A stretch of DNA of 44,251 nucleotides from an uncultured Eudoraea sp. (GCF_947260015.1 NZ_CAMYOM010000017.1:1-44251), one strand, 5' to 3'; shown: positions 1 through 9,939, numbered from the stretch's first letter. Notes: a model not told the origin generated them from the sequence alone. Numbers and translations: made by a program.

Positions 1-30
1 CGTTGCAGTAAAAAATCACAAGACAATAGA

Positions 31-58
31 AAAGCACCTGTAAGTAGGTGCTTTTTTT
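31..58 (+). terminator. Intrinsic terminator of the gene left of the window
   Basis: A 9-bp perfect stem (AAAGCACCT paired with AGGTGCTTT) with a 6-base loop is followed by a T run. It most likely ends a transcript entering from the left edge. No gene can be assigned to the first 30 bases. Confidence 0.8.
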
Positions 59-105
59 ATATCAAAAAATCAAAGCATTACATTCTTATTTAAAAAGGAA
101 AAACA

Positions 106-113
106 TATCTTTG
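106..113 (+). promoter_or_regulatory. Promoter -7 element of atpDC
   Basis: TATCTTTG matches the Bacteroidota -7 consensus TAnnTTTG exactly. It lies between the upstream terminator and atpD and predicts a leader of roughly 80 nt. No clear -33 TTTG is visible. Confidence 0.6.
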
Positions 114-171
114 CAGCCTGAAAAAACAATCAATTTATACTTTTTCTTAAGTTGTTTTTAAATTGGTATAA

Positions 172-1704
<1,533 letters not shown>

Positions 1705-1720
1705 TAATAATATTTAAACT

Positions 1721-1999
1721 ATGTACCTAGAAATTGTATCCCCTGAAGCTGTATTATTTGCCGGAGAAGTTATTTCTGTGACTGTACCCGGAGTTAATGG
1801 GGAATTTCAGATGCTTACAAACCATGCACCAATAGTTTCAATACTTCAAGAAGGTGAGGTGAAGATTCAGGGAGATATTCAGATTGAGGAAGAATATGAA
1901 GATAAGTTTACCAAAGATTCAAATGGTAAAACCATTCTCCATATTAATAGCGGTACAATAGAATTAAATGATAATAAATTAATAGTTCTTGCAGATTAA
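1721..1999 (+). CDS. atpC: F1 ATP synthase subunit epsilon (short form)
   Basis: Epsilon subunit of the F1 central stalk. At 92 residues it holds only the N-terminal beta-sandwich (LEIVSPEAVLFAGEVISVTV, then NGEFQMLTNHAPIVSIL). It lacks the C-terminal two-helix domain that inhibits ATP hydrolysis in E. coli epsilon of about 138 residues. It is co-transcribed with atpD (16-bp gap) and followed at once by a terminator. The short form appears common in Bacteroidota, so it is probably not a truncation. It implies that inhibition by the epsilon C-terminal domain is absent. Confidence 0.93.
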   Translation: MYLEIVSPEAVLFAGEVISVTVPGVNGEFQMLTNHAPIVSILQEGEVKIQGDIQIEEEYEDKFTKDSNGKTILHINSGTIELNDNKLIVLAD

Positions 2000-2021
2000 A
2001 GTACTTTGAAAATATAAATAA

Positions 2022-2050
2022 AAAAAGCCATACATGTTGTATGGCTTTTT
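2022..2050. terminator. Bidirectional terminator between atpC and the GNAT gene
   Basis: A 13-bp stem (AAAAAGCCATACA paired with TGTATGGCTTTTT) with a 3-base loop has A and T runs on either side, so it can act for both converging transcripts. It touches the stop codon of the minus-strand gene. Confidence 0.9.
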
Positions 2051-2583
2051 TATTTCAGGGCTAATATATGCCATTTCCTTCCATTGGAATTATAAGTTTT
2101 AAGTTCGATGAAACCAACCGCAAAGTGTGCGTTAAGTGAACGTTTATTTAATGCATCTACTTCAGTAATAATGCAATTGTAATTTGTCTTGTTGACAACT
2201 TGCATTTTCTTGTAAAGATTTTGAAATATGCCCATTTTTCGATATTCTTTTTGAATACAAACCTGTCCCATTACCAAGTATTTTTCACCAGGGGGCAAGA
2301 CAGAATTAATTTCTTTAAACATAGGTTTTAGTATATCTATTTCATTGCCAAATTTAGGATGCATACACAAGGCATATCCAATAACTTTATCATTTTCCTT
2401 AGCAATAATATGCGGGCATACCTTATTCATACGCTCCAATAAGTCCAGGGTATGAGTAACGGTTACATAACCTTCCTGTTCCATTTCTTTCATAGATAAT
2501 ACGTTTGGACTATTTTCTCTCTGCAAAGAGAGAATTTGTTCCATTTCCAATCTGCTCTGCACCCGGCCTATTTGAATTGTCAT
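2050..2583 (-). CDS. GNAT family N-acetyltransferase
   Basis: A 177-residue protein with a GNAT fold. The central strand and acetyl-CoA loop are seen at about residues 105-125 (MGQVCIQKEYRKMGIFQNLY), a variant of the Q/R-x-x-G-x-G/A pyrophosphate loop with G-I-F in place of the second glycine. The C-terminal part (ALNKRSLNAHFAVGFIEL) is the usual N-x-x-S/A...GF motif that closes the active site. The acceptor cannot be told from sequence. It is divergent from the biotin operon with a 60-bp intergenic region, so the two promoters probably share that region. Confidence 0.85.
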   Translation of the reverse strand: MTIQIGRVQSRLEMEQILSLQRENSPNVLSMKEMEQEGYVTVTHTLDLLERMNKVCPHIIAKENDKVIGYALCMHPKFGNEIDILKPMFKEINSVLPPGEKYLVMGQVCIQKEYRKMGIFQNLYKKMQVVNKTNYNCIITEVDALNKRSLNAHFAVGFIELKTYNSNGRKWHILALK

Positions 2584-2631
2584 TGTTTGGAGTTTCTAAG
2601 ATTCAATATACTATTTAAATATAGGATATAT

Positions 2632-2639
2632 TACATTTG
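2632..2639 (+). promoter_or_regulatory. Promoter -7 element of the biotin operon
   Basis: TACATTTG matches TAnnTTTG exactly. It ends 4 bases before the ATG at 2644, so the predicted transcription start falls at or within a base or two of the start codon. The bioF mRNA would then be leaderless or nearly so. Confidence 0.5.
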
Positions 2640-2643
2640 TGAT

Positions 2644-3813
2644 ATGGGTAACTTACCTGAAAAATTACAAAAGAAATTAATAGAGCGGGAGGAAATAAAT
2701 ACCCTAAGAGCTTTACCAGAAAATATTCGGGGAATTGATTTTTCATCCAATGATTACTTGGGTATTGGACAGAACAATACCGTTTTTGAAAAGGCCATTA
2801 GCATTCTTTCTGAAAAAGGGATTGCTAACAATGGTGCTACAGGTTCAAGGTTGCTTACGGGAAACGGTATTTTATTTAGTGATGCGGAAGAATTTCTTAG
2901 GAATTTACACCAGGCAGATTCGGCCTTGATTTTTAATTCCGGATATGATGCAAATATTGGACTTTTTTCATCAGTTCCTCAAAGAGATGATATAATATTA
3001 TACGACGAGTTTATTCATGCCAGCATTAGAGATGGCATTAAAATGAGTAATGCCCGGAACTATAAGTTTAAGCATAACGATCTTAAAGACTTATTATCGC
3101 ACATTCTGCCAGGACAAGAAAAAAACACTAATAACCAAAGGGAAATATATATAGTTACTGAATCTGTTTTTTCAATGGATGGAGATTCGCCAGACCTGAA
3201 AGCTTTGTCCGCATTATGCAGGAAATACAAATGTCACCTGATTATTGATGAAGCGCATGCAATCGGCTTATTTGGTTCAAATGGCTGCGGCATGGTTCAG
3301 GAAATGGAACTGCAGGAAAATATTTTTGCCAGGATAATCACTTTTGGTAAGGCCCTGGGATGCCATGGTGCAGCTATTTTGGGAAGTGCAGACCTGAATA
3401 AATATTTGATAAATTTTGCAAGAAGCTTTATCTATACTACCGGGTTGCCGCCTCACACTGTAGCAACTATTATAGCGGCATATCAGTTTATGACAGGCTC
3501 TGCAGGGCTTAAAGAAAGAGAATTGCTTCATGAAAATATAGCATTGTTTAATCAGGAAAAGGAGCGTTTGGGTATTTCATCTTTTTTTATTCCCAGTTCT
3601 TCGGCCATTCATTCCTGTATTATTAAAGGCAATAAAGAAGTAAAGAAAATAGCACAAATAATTCAAAATAATTCTTTTGACGTTAGACCTATTTTATCTC
3701 CTACCGTACCTAAAGGAGAGGAACGTTTACGTTTTTGTTTGCACAGCTTTAATTCAAAAGAGGATATTTGCATTATATTACAAAACTTGGCAATTGCAAT
3801 TAAAAAGATATGA
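2644..3813 (+). CDS. bioF: 8-amino-7-oxononanoate synthase
   Basis: PLP enzyme that condenses pimeloyl-ACP/CoA with L-alanine to give 8-amino-7-oxononanoate, the first ring-forming step of biotin synthesis. The 389-residue protein has the alpha-oxoamine synthase features: FSSNDYLG near the N-terminus, GATGSRLLTGN, the cofactor aspartate block HLIIDEAHAIGLFG, and the Schiff-base lysine K236 in ITFGKALG. The ATG at 2644 fits the family start better than the upstream in-frame ATG at 2536, which lies inside the divergent GNAT gene and upstream of the predicted promoter. The stop overlaps the next ATG by 4 bp, showing an operon. Confidence 0.95.
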   Translation: MGNLPEKLQKKLIEREEINTLRALPENIRGIDFSSNDYLGIGQNNTVFEKAISILSEKGIANNGATGSRLLTGNGILFSDAEEFLRNLHQADSALIFNSGYDANIGLFSSVPQRDDIILYDEFIHASIRDGIKMSNARNYKFKHNDLKDLLSHILPGQEKNTNNQREIYIVTESVFSMDGDSPDLKALSALCRKYKCHLIIDEAHAIGLFGSNGCGMVQEMELQENIFARIITFGKALGCHGAAILGSADLNKYLINFARSFIYTTGLPPHTVATIIAAYQFMTGSAGLKERELLHENIALFNQEKERLGISSFFIPSSSAIHSCIIKGNKEVKKIAQIIQNNSFDVRPILSPTVPKGEERLRFCLHSFNSKEDICIILQNLAIAIKKI

Positions 3814-4196
3814 ATCAGGAATTTTATACGCTTGGTGCATTTGAGTATGCTGCTGATGTACAAATTATTAAGGGGAAACTTGAGTCTGAAGGTATTCAGG
3901 TCTTTTTAAAGGACGAAAACACTATAAATACAGATCCTTTGATAAGTCAGGCTATTGGAGGGGTTAAGTTACAGGTCCACTCAAAAGATAAAGACAAAGC
4001 AATAAATATATATAATGAAATAAGAAGTTATGCTATGGACAACCATGGGAATCTTATTACATGCCCAAATTGCAGAGCACAAAGATCTGAAGTATACCAT
4101 AGCAGAAAGGGCATAATTAATAAGCTATTTCCATTTTTAGAAAAGAAAAAATACAAATGTCTGAAATGTAATATGATTACCCAACCACAGCGCTGA
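3810..4196 (+). CDS. DUF2007-like protein with C-terminal zinc ribbon
   Basis: A 128-residue protein in two parts. Residues 1 to about 75 match the DUF2007 'putative signal transducing protein' pattern (F/Y-x-x-A-x-V-I-x-K-G-x-L-E-S-E-G-I, then GGVKLQVHSKDKDKA). Residues 85-120 form a four-cysteine ribbon: C85-P-N-C88 and C117-L-K-C120. It overlaps bioF by 4 bp and abuts bioD (TGA directly followed by ATG), so it is translated as part of the biotin operon. Its function is unknown; the metal site is inferred from cysteine spacing. No transmembrane segment is seen. Confidence 0.85.
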   Translation: MNQEFYTLGAFEYAADVQIIKGKLESEGIQVFLKDENTINTDPLISQAIGGVKLQVHSKDKDKAINIYNEIRSYAMDNHGNLITCPNCRAQRSEVYHSRKGIINKLFPFLEKKKYKCLKCNMITQPQR

Positions 4197-4814
4197 ATGA
4201 AACGAATTTTTATAACCGGAATATCTACAGATGTTGGGAAAACCATTGCTGCGGCTATTGTGACCGAGTCTCTAAATGCCGATTACTGGAAACCTGTACA
4301 AGCAGGAGATTTGACGAATACAGATAGTAATAAACTCGCTGAACTTATCTCTAATGAAAAAACTAAAATTCACAAGAGTAGCTACGAATTAAAAACTCCT
4401 ATGAGCCCTCATGCGGCTGCAGAAATAGATAATCTCACAATTGATACAAACCAAATTATAGAACCACAAACTACAAATCATCTTGTAATTGAAGGAGCAG
4501 GAGGTTTACTGGTGCCTTTAAACGAAAAGGAGACCATTTTAGATATAATTAAAGCTAATTATCTGGTAATAGTAGTTTCGAGGCATTATTTAGGAAGTAT
4601 TAACCATTCTTTGTTAACCATTGAAAGCTTAAAGCAAAAAGGGTTTAATGTGGCTGTTATATTCAGTGGTAATGAACATCCAGGCACGGAAGACATTATA
4701 ATACGAAAGACAGGGGTAAAAGTAATAGGCAGGATTGAGGAGGAAACTAATTTCGATAAACCCCTTATTAAACAATATGCTGCAAAATTCTATCCAATGC
4801 TGCAAACACTTTGA
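4197..4814 (+). CDS. bioD: Dethiobiotin synthetase
   Basis: ATP-dependent carboxylase that closes the ureido ring of 7,8-diaminononanoate to give dethiobiotin, the third of the four late biotin steps. The 205-residue protein begins MKRIFITGISTDVGKT with the P-loop G8-T16 typical of BioD. It has the YWKPVQAGD substrate block, the LKTPMSPHAAAE block, and the EGAGGLLVPLN motif. Start and stop touch the neighbouring genes' frames (TGA-ATG with the DUF2007 gene). A 64-bp gap with no recognisable signal separates it from bioA. Confidence 0.95.
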   Translation: MKRIFITGISTDVGKTIAAAIVTESLNADYWKPVQAGDLTNTDSNKLAELISNEKTKIHKSSYELKTPMSPHAAAEIDNLTIDTNQIIEPQTTNHLVIEGAGGLLVPLNEKETILDIIKANYLVIVVSRHYLGSINHSLLTIESLKQKGFNVAVIFSGNEHPGTEDIIIRKTGVKVIGRIEEETNFDKPLIKQYAAKFYPMLQTL

Positions 4815-4878
4815 GTGCTGTTATGATGAAGTCTAATCAAAGGTCAGGCACTGAAACTGACATTTATAATCTGAAATA

Positions 4879-6162
4879 TTGAAAAACCTAACAGAAAGAG
4901 ATAAAAAACATTTGTGGCACCCCCTTACGCAGCATAAGATTAATTCTGATATGCTTGGTATAGTGAAGGCTAAAGGGGTTATTCTGTACGATGAACATGG
5001 TAGTGAATACATTGATGGTATTGCTTCCTGGTATACTTCAATGTTCGGACATTGTAATGAATATATTTTAGAAAAGGTACAAAAGCAAATGGAGGTACTG
5101 GATCAGGTAGTATTTAGCGGTTTTACCCATGAACCTGCCGTAAGACTATCGGAAGAATTAATAAAAATATTACCCTCTAATCAACAGAAAATATTCTTTT
5201 CTGACAATGGCTCGACGGCTACAGAGGTAGGAATTAAAATGGCCTTACAATATCATTTTAATCAGGGTAATAGACAAAAAGTACTTCTCGCATTTGAAGA
5301 GGGTTTTCACGGGGATACTTTTGGGGCTATGTCTGTCTCGGGACTTTCCGTTTATAATGGTCCGTTTGAAGATTATTTCATTGAAGTAGAACGTATTCCG
5401 ACCCCGACAAAAAAGAATATAGGAGATATTTTATTTCAACTTACTGAAAGACTTAAGCAAAACGATATAGCGGGATTTATCTATGAACCTTTGGTACAGG
5501 GAGCAGCGGCTATGAAGATGCACGATGCAGAAGGTTTGAATATGATTCTTGACTTGCTCAAAAAACACGAGGTCCTGCTAATTGCAGATGAGGTCATGAC
5601 CGGATTTGGTAAGACAGGGAAGTATTTTGCCTCAGATCATATCCCTGTTAAGCCCGATATCATATGCCTTTCTAAAGCACTTACTGTCGGTTTAATGCCT
5701 ATGGGTGTAACTTCATGCACTCAGCAGGTCTATGACGCATTTTACAGCACAGATATTTCTAAAGGCCTTTTCCATGGCCATACTTATACGGCAAATCCAT
5801 TGGCTTGTGTAGCGGCCCTGGCTGGCATTGAATTACTGCAATCTGAACAAATTCAAAAGGATATCCAACGAGTCATTGAATCTCATCAGGAGTTTGGATT
5901 GAAAATTAAGGAACATCCGAAGGTGGCTGAAATTCGTCAGTGTGGAATCATCTTTGCACTGGACTTGAATATTAAAATGGAACGTTACGGTAGTTTACGT
6001 GACCGGCTGTTTAATTTTTTTATGGAGCATGGTCTGTTTTTACGTCCATTGGGGAATACTATCTATATTTTGGCTCCCTATATTATTACCGATACCCAGT
6101 TAAAACAGATTTATGATACAATTGAGCTTGCACTAGATACAGTAATATCGGATTTACCATAG
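4879..6162 (+). CDS. bioA: Adenosylmethionine-8-amino-7-oxononanoate aminotransferase
   Basis: PLP class III aminotransferase that converts 8-amino-7-oxononanoate to 7,8-diaminononanoate, usually with S-adenosylmethionine as amino donor. The 427-residue protein carries HLWHPLTQH and SWYTSMFGHCN near the N-terminus. The cofactor aspartate is in LLIADEVMTGFGKTGK and the Schiff-base lysine is K266 in CLSKALTVG. HGHTYTANPLAC follows. Start is TTG; no ATG fits the family N-terminus. The C-terminus meets a convergent gene with only 3 bp between stops and no terminator, so read-through antisense to that gene is likely. Confidence 0.95.
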   Translation: MKNLTERDKKHLWHPLTQHKINSDMLGIVKAKGVILYDEHGSEYIDGIASWYTSMFGHCNEYILEKVQKQMEVLDQVVFSGFTHEPAVRLSEELIKILPSNQQKIFFSDNGSTATEVGIKMALQYHFNQGNRQKVLLAFEEGFHGDTFGAMSVSGLSVYNGPFEDYFIEVERIPTPTKKNIGDILFQLTERLKQNDIAGFIYEPLVQGAAAMKMHDAEGLNMILDLLKKHEVLLIADEVMTGFGKTGKYFASDHIPVKPDIICLSKALTVGLMPMGVTSCTQQVYDAFYSTDISKGLFHGHTYTANPLACVAALAGIELLQSEQIQKDIQRVIESHQEFGLKIKEHPKVAEIRQCGIIFALDLNIKMERYGSLRDRLFNFFMEHGLFLRPLGNTIYILAPYIITDTQLKQIYDTIELALDTVISDLP

Positions 6163-6165
6163 ATT

Positions 6166-6594
6166 CTAGTCCCAGTCATCACTCATTAGATCTACTTCTT
6201 CATTATCCTGGATAACAACCCTTATTTCCTGATAAGTCCACTTATCACCTTTAGCGGTGGCTTTAATGAACAAAGTGCCACTTTCCTTGGGGCCGGTAAT
6301 AGGTACTTTCATATTGGCACTTTTTTCATCATTATTTAAATTAAAATTACCTTGAATCATGCCATTTTTTTCAATAGGAGAACCCATTAGTTCAATTATT
6401 TCAGGGTCTGCATTAATTTTTTCAATGGCATATTCCATGGGAATAGAATCATCCATAATTGAAGTAACACCAAAAAATATAGAAGCAATAGTAACCCCTA
6501 TAAGAATAAGAATAGTCAAACATCCGCCAACAGGAACAACCCATGGCCAATTTCTTTTCCACCAACTCGGCTGAGGTATCAATTCATTGTTCAT
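6166..6594 (-). CDS. Coa1-like single-pass membrane protein
   Basis: A 142-residue protein with a basic/tryptophan-rich N-terminus (PSWWKRNWPWV), one transmembrane helix at about residues 20-42, and an external domain. The layout and the motif INADPEIIELMGSPIEKNG resemble the Coa1 family (cytochrome oxidase complex assembly protein 1), which in Bacteroidota occurs in proteins of unknown role. An assembly role is inference only. It lies antisense within the biotin cluster, convergent with bioA (3-bp gap) and divergent from the ketoacyl synthase (66-bp gap). Confidence 0.8.
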   Translation of the reverse strand: MNNELIPQPSWWKRNWPWVVPVGGCLTILILIGVTIASIFFGVTSIMDDSIPMEYAIEKINADPEIIELMGSPIEKNGMIQGNFNLNNDEKSANMKVPITGPKESGTLFIKATAKGDKWTYQEIRVVIQDNEEVDLMSDDWD

Positions 6595-6660
6595 TGTTTT
6601 TTATATTGTTTTTGCACTTTCAAGGTAAGAACTTTTATTTTTACTTTAAATACTCATTCC

Positions 6661-7824
6661 TTGACTCAACCTATTACGATTACATCAATTGCTTCCATCT
6701 CCTCTTTGGGAATTAATACAGAGGATATTTGGGCCAATTATAAACATTCAAATCACCTCTTAAAAGAAGTAACTTTTGATGGTAAGACTGCATGGGTATC
6801 ATCATTATCTGAATCAGAAAAATCAGAAATAAAGGTGCTTAGAAGTAGCAATTCCAAGTATCAAAGCCTGGATGATAGTGTCCTTTATGGTATTTTTACT
6901 GCCAGGAGAGCTGCAGCAAATGCAGGCTGGGAAGAAAATGATAATTTTGGAATTAATATTGGTTCTTCCCGAGGAGCAACCGGACTTTTTGAAAAATATC
7001 ACAAGGAGTTTTTGCAAAATGGCACTACCGCCGTATTGACCTCGCCGACAACCACCCTGGGTAATATTTCTTCCTGGATAGCCCATGACCTTAAGACAAA
7101 GGGCCCCAATATTTCACACTCTATAACCTGTTCTTCGGCTCTTCACGCCATATTAAATGGTGTGGCGTGGATTAGAAGTGGGATGACGAAAAAGTTTCTA
7201 GTAGGCGGCAGTGAAGCACCATTGACTTCTTTTACTATTGCCCAAATGAGGGCACTTAAGATATATGCGCAGGAGGATAAAAGCGATTATCCCTGTAGAG
7301 CTCTTGACCTTAGTAAAGGTCAGAATTCTATGGTACTTGGAGAGGGTGCAGGTGTTGCTTGTCTGGAATATGGAATTCAGAAAAGATCCCTTGCTATCAT
7401 TGAAGGAATTGGATTTGCCACAGAACCATTGGAACATAATATTTCTCTTTCGGCAGACGCCCGATGTCTTCAGGATTCAATGCTTATGGCACTTGATAAA
7501 CTAAACCCTAAAGAAGTAGATGTTATTGTGATGCATGCTCCGGGCACCATTAAAGGTGATAAAGCTGAATTTACTGCAATTCAGGAAATTTTCGGCAATT
7601 CCATACCTGCACTTACCACCAATAAATGGAAAATAGGACATACTTTTGGTGCATCCGGAATCCTAAGTTTAGAAATGGCAATTTTAATGCTACAGCACCA
7701 AAGCTTTATAGGTGTTCCTTTTATGAAGTCTAATTCGCCACAGAAAATAAACAGAGTACTTATAAATGCGGTAGGTTTCGGCGGAAACGCAGTTAGTATT
7801 TTATTAAAAAATACCAAAAATTAA
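6661..7824 (+). CDS. Beta-ketoacyl-ACP synthase (FabB/FabF-like) in the biotin cluster
   Basis: Condensing enzyme of the thiolase fold, 387 residues, a little shorter than FabF (about 410). The catalytic residues are present: nucleophile C157 in SITCSSALHA, H292 in VMHAPGT, K322 and H327 in the K-W-K-I-G-H-T-F-G-A-S-G block corresponding to KSMTGHLLGAAG of FabF. The GEGAGV and GFGGN motifs are also there, so it should be active in decarboxylative condensation. It starts with TTG. Its place between bioA and bioB suggests that it serves pimeloyl-thioester synthesis rather than bulk fatty acid synthesis. That role is inferred from context; it is FabF-like, not the KASIII-type BioZ. Confidence 0.9.
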   Translation: MTQPITITSIASISSLGINTEDIWANYKHSNHLLKEVTFDGKTAWVSSLSESEKSEIKVLRSSNSKYQSLDDSVLYGIFTARRAAANAGWEENDNFGINIGSSRGATGLFEKYHKEFLQNGTTAVLTSPTTTLGNISSWIAHDLKTKGPNISHSITCSSALHAILNGVAWIRSGMTKKFLVGGSEAPLTSFTIAQMRALKIYAQEDKSDYPCRALDLSKGQNSMVLGEGAGVACLEYGIQKRSLAIIEGIGFATEPLEHNISLSADARCLQDSMLMALDKLNPKEVDVIVMHAPGTIKGDKAEFTAIQEIFGNSIPALTTNKWKIGHTFGASGILSLEMAILMLQHQSFIGVPFMKSNSPQKINRVLINAVGFGGNAVSILLKNTKN

Positions 7825-7882
7825 CCTACAAAAATCATCGTAATTAAGATTTGATTTATCGAATTTTTTACGGATTAAAGAT

Positions 7883-7890
7883 TATTTTTG
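7883..7890 (+). promoter_or_regulatory. Promoter -7 element of bioB
   Basis: TATTTTTG matches TAnnTTTG in the 89-bp gap before bioB and ends 23 bases before its ATG. It would give bioB its own transcript besides read-through from the ketoacyl synthase gene. The -33 region shows no clear TTG. Confidence 0.45.
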
Positions 7891-7913
7891 ATGTTTAAAT
7901 AAAATTCTTACAT

Positions 7914-9014
7914 ATGGCTGTAGAAAGACATAACTGGACAAAACAGGAAATTCTTGAAATATATAATAAGCCCTTGATGGAATTATTATACGAAGCAGCC
8001 ACTGTACATCGCAAGTTTCATGATCCGAATACCGTTCAGGTATCTACTTTACTATCTATTAAGACCGGCGGTTGTCCTGAAGATTGTGGTTATTGTCCCC
8101 AGGCAGCACGTTATCACACAGATATTGAAAACAATGACTTGATGACTGTACGTCAGGTAAAGGCGCAAGCATTGCGCGCAAAAGAATCGGGGAGTTCAAG
8201 GGTTTGCATGGGAGCTGCATGGCGTAATGTAAAGGATGGACAGGAGTTTGAACAGGTTTTAGAAATGGTAAGAACAATCAATAAACTGGAGATGGAGGTT
8301 TGTTGTACCTTAGGAATGTTAACTGAAAACCAGGCAAGACGTTTGGCAGAAGCAGGTCTTTATGCTTACAATCACAACTTGGACACGTCTGAAGATTATT
8401 ATAAGGATGTAATTTCAACAAGGGCTTTTGACGATAGATTAAAGACCATTGAAAATGTCAGGAAAAGCAACGTAACCGTTTGCAGTGGCGGTATTATAGG
8501 AATGGGCGAAAGGCTGGAAGACAGAGCAGGAATGTTGGTAGCGTTATCTACATTAAATCCTCAGCCGGAATCTGTGCCTATTAATGCACTTGTAGCCGTA
8601 GAAGGCACCCCAATGGAGGACATTGACCCTATTTCCATTTGGGATATGATAAGGATGGTTGCTACAACCCGAATTGTTATGCCTAAAACCCAGGTAAGAT
8701 TATCCGCCGGGAGAACGGAAATGACCAGGGAAGGACAGGCAATGTGCTTTTTTGCAGGAGCCAATTCGATTTTTGCAGGTGATAAGTTATTGACAACACC
8801 AAATCCTGATGTAAATGAAGATTTGGATATGTTTAAGCAATTAGGTCTTATTCCCCAAAAACCTTTTGTTAAGGCACCGCAACCAAAGACTGTGGAAGCA
8901 ACTGAATCTAAGCTGCAACCAATTGGAGAAAAACCAAAATGGTCAAGACCGGAACACAAGATAGAGCGTAATGAGCTTGCTAAGGTTAAATCCAAACATA
9001 ATGGAAGGTCCTAG
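7914..9014 (+). CDS. bioB: Biotin synthase
   Basis: Radical SAM enzyme that inserts sulfur into dethiobiotin to form biotin. The 366-residue protein has the SAM-cluster motif C54-x3-C58-x2-C61 in TGGCPEDCGYCPQ, followed by the BioB blocks VCMGAAWRNV, EVCCTLGML, YNHNLDTSEDYY and VCSGGIIGMGE. VRLSAGR carries the arginine that ligates the second cluster, and FFAGANSIFAGDKLLTT follows. The C-terminal 45 residues after about 320 are lysine/proline-rich and go beyond the E. coli length (346). Confidence 0.98.
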   Translation: MAVERHNWTKQEILEIYNKPLMELLYEAATVHRKFHDPNTVQVSTLLSIKTGGCPEDCGYCPQAARYHTDIENNDLMTVRQVKAQALRAKESGSSRVCMGAAWRNVKDGQEFEQVLEMVRTINKLEMEVCCTLGMLTENQARRLAEAGLYAYNHNLDTSEDYYKDVISTRAFDDRLKTIENVRKSNVTVCSGGIIGMGERLEDRAGMLVALSTLNPQPESVPINALVAVEGTPMEDIDPISIWDMIRMVATTRIVMPKTQVRLSAGRTEMTREGQAMCFFAGANSIFAGDKLLTTPNPDVNEDLDMFKQLGLIPQKPFVKAPQPKTVEATESKLQPIGEKPKWSRPEHKIERNELAKVKSKHNGRS

Positions 9015-9081
9015 AAAACGCTAAACTAGAATAGCTTTTATCAACTTTTTTAACTTTAAAGTTTAAAATACATCTGAGATT

Positions 9082-9939
9082 TTGCAATTAAAGGATATAC
9101 CAAGAGTAAAAACCATTAGCAGGGAGGATTTTATAAAAAACTATTACAAGCCTCAGAAACCTGTAGTAATTGAAAAACTCATAACAGATTGGCCTGCGTA
9201 TTCTAAATGGAATTTTGAGTACATGAAACAGGTCGCAGGTGATATTACAGTGCCTCTATATGACGACAGGCCAGTTGATTATAAAGACGGATTTAATGAG
9301 CCTCACTCAAAAATGAAGATGGCTGACTATATCGACCTTATTAGACAGCAGCCAACGAAATACAGAATATTTTTATGGAATTTAATCAAGGAAGCACCAC
9401 AACTTCAAAATGATTTCTCCTATCCAGATTTTGGACTTCGATTCATGAAGGGACTTCCGATGTTATTTTTTGGCGGGACGGATTCGCATACATTTATGCA
9501 TTATGATATTGATCTTGCTAATATTTTCCATTTTCATTTCGAGGGTAAAAAGGAATGTATTCTTTTTCCACAGACTCAGAATAGATTTCTCTATAAAGTG
9601 CCTCATTCACTAATTACACATGAAAGTATAGATTTTTCTAACCCAAATTTAAATGAATGGCCTGCTTTAGAACTGGCTAACGGATATAAGACGCAATTGA
9701 ATCACGGTGAAGTTCTATATATACCGGAAGGTTTTTGGCATTATATGAAATATATTACACCAGGGTTTTCAATGAGTTTGCGCGGGATTGCCCATAACTC
9801 CAAAAATCTTGGAAAAGCAGTATACAATGTCTTTGTAATGAGACATTTTGATAATCTTATGCGAAGAATAAAAGGACAGCAATGGATTGACTGGAAAAAT
9901 GATCAGGCAATAAAAAGGACGAACAGGATATTCTCCTAA
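9082..9939 (+). CDS. Cupin-like (JmjC-type) 2-oxoglutarate/Fe(II) dioxygenase family protein
   Basis: A 285-residue cupin_8/JmjC-like protein. The N-terminal block KPVVIEKLITDWPAYSKW is typical of the family. The metal triad reads H140-x-D142 in TFMHYDIDLAN and H220 in IPEGFWHYMKY, so iron binding looks intact. Relatives hydroxylate protein side chains or, in some lineages, small molecules; the substrate here is unknown. The start is TTG, and no in-frame ATG sits near the family start. It lies 67 bp after bioB in the same direction with no terminator in between, so co-transcription is possible, but it is not a known biotin gene. Confidence 0.85.
   Translation: MQLKDIPRVKTISREDFIKNYYKPQKPVVIEKLITDWPAYSKWNFEYMKQVAGDITVPLYDDRPVDYKDGFNEPHSKMKMADYIDLIRQQPTKYRIFLWNLIKEAPQLQNDFSYPDFGLRFMKGLPMLFFGGTDSHTFMHYDIDLANIFHFHFEGKKECILFPQTQNRFLYKVPHSLITHESIDFSNPNLNEWPALELANGYKTQLNHGEVLYIPEGFWHYMKYITPGFSMSLRGIAHNSKNLGKAVYNVFVMRHFDNLMRRIKGQQWIDWKNDQAIKRTNRIFS

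Noticed and set aside
2536-2643. N-terminal extension of bioF from ATG 2536
   Set aside because: It would overlap the divergent GNAT gene and lie upstream of the predicted promoter; BioF proteins start near 2644.
9052-9063. Palindrome AACTTTAAAGTT between bioB and the cupin gene
   Set aside because: Low complexity, no loop or T run, and of a length expected by chance.
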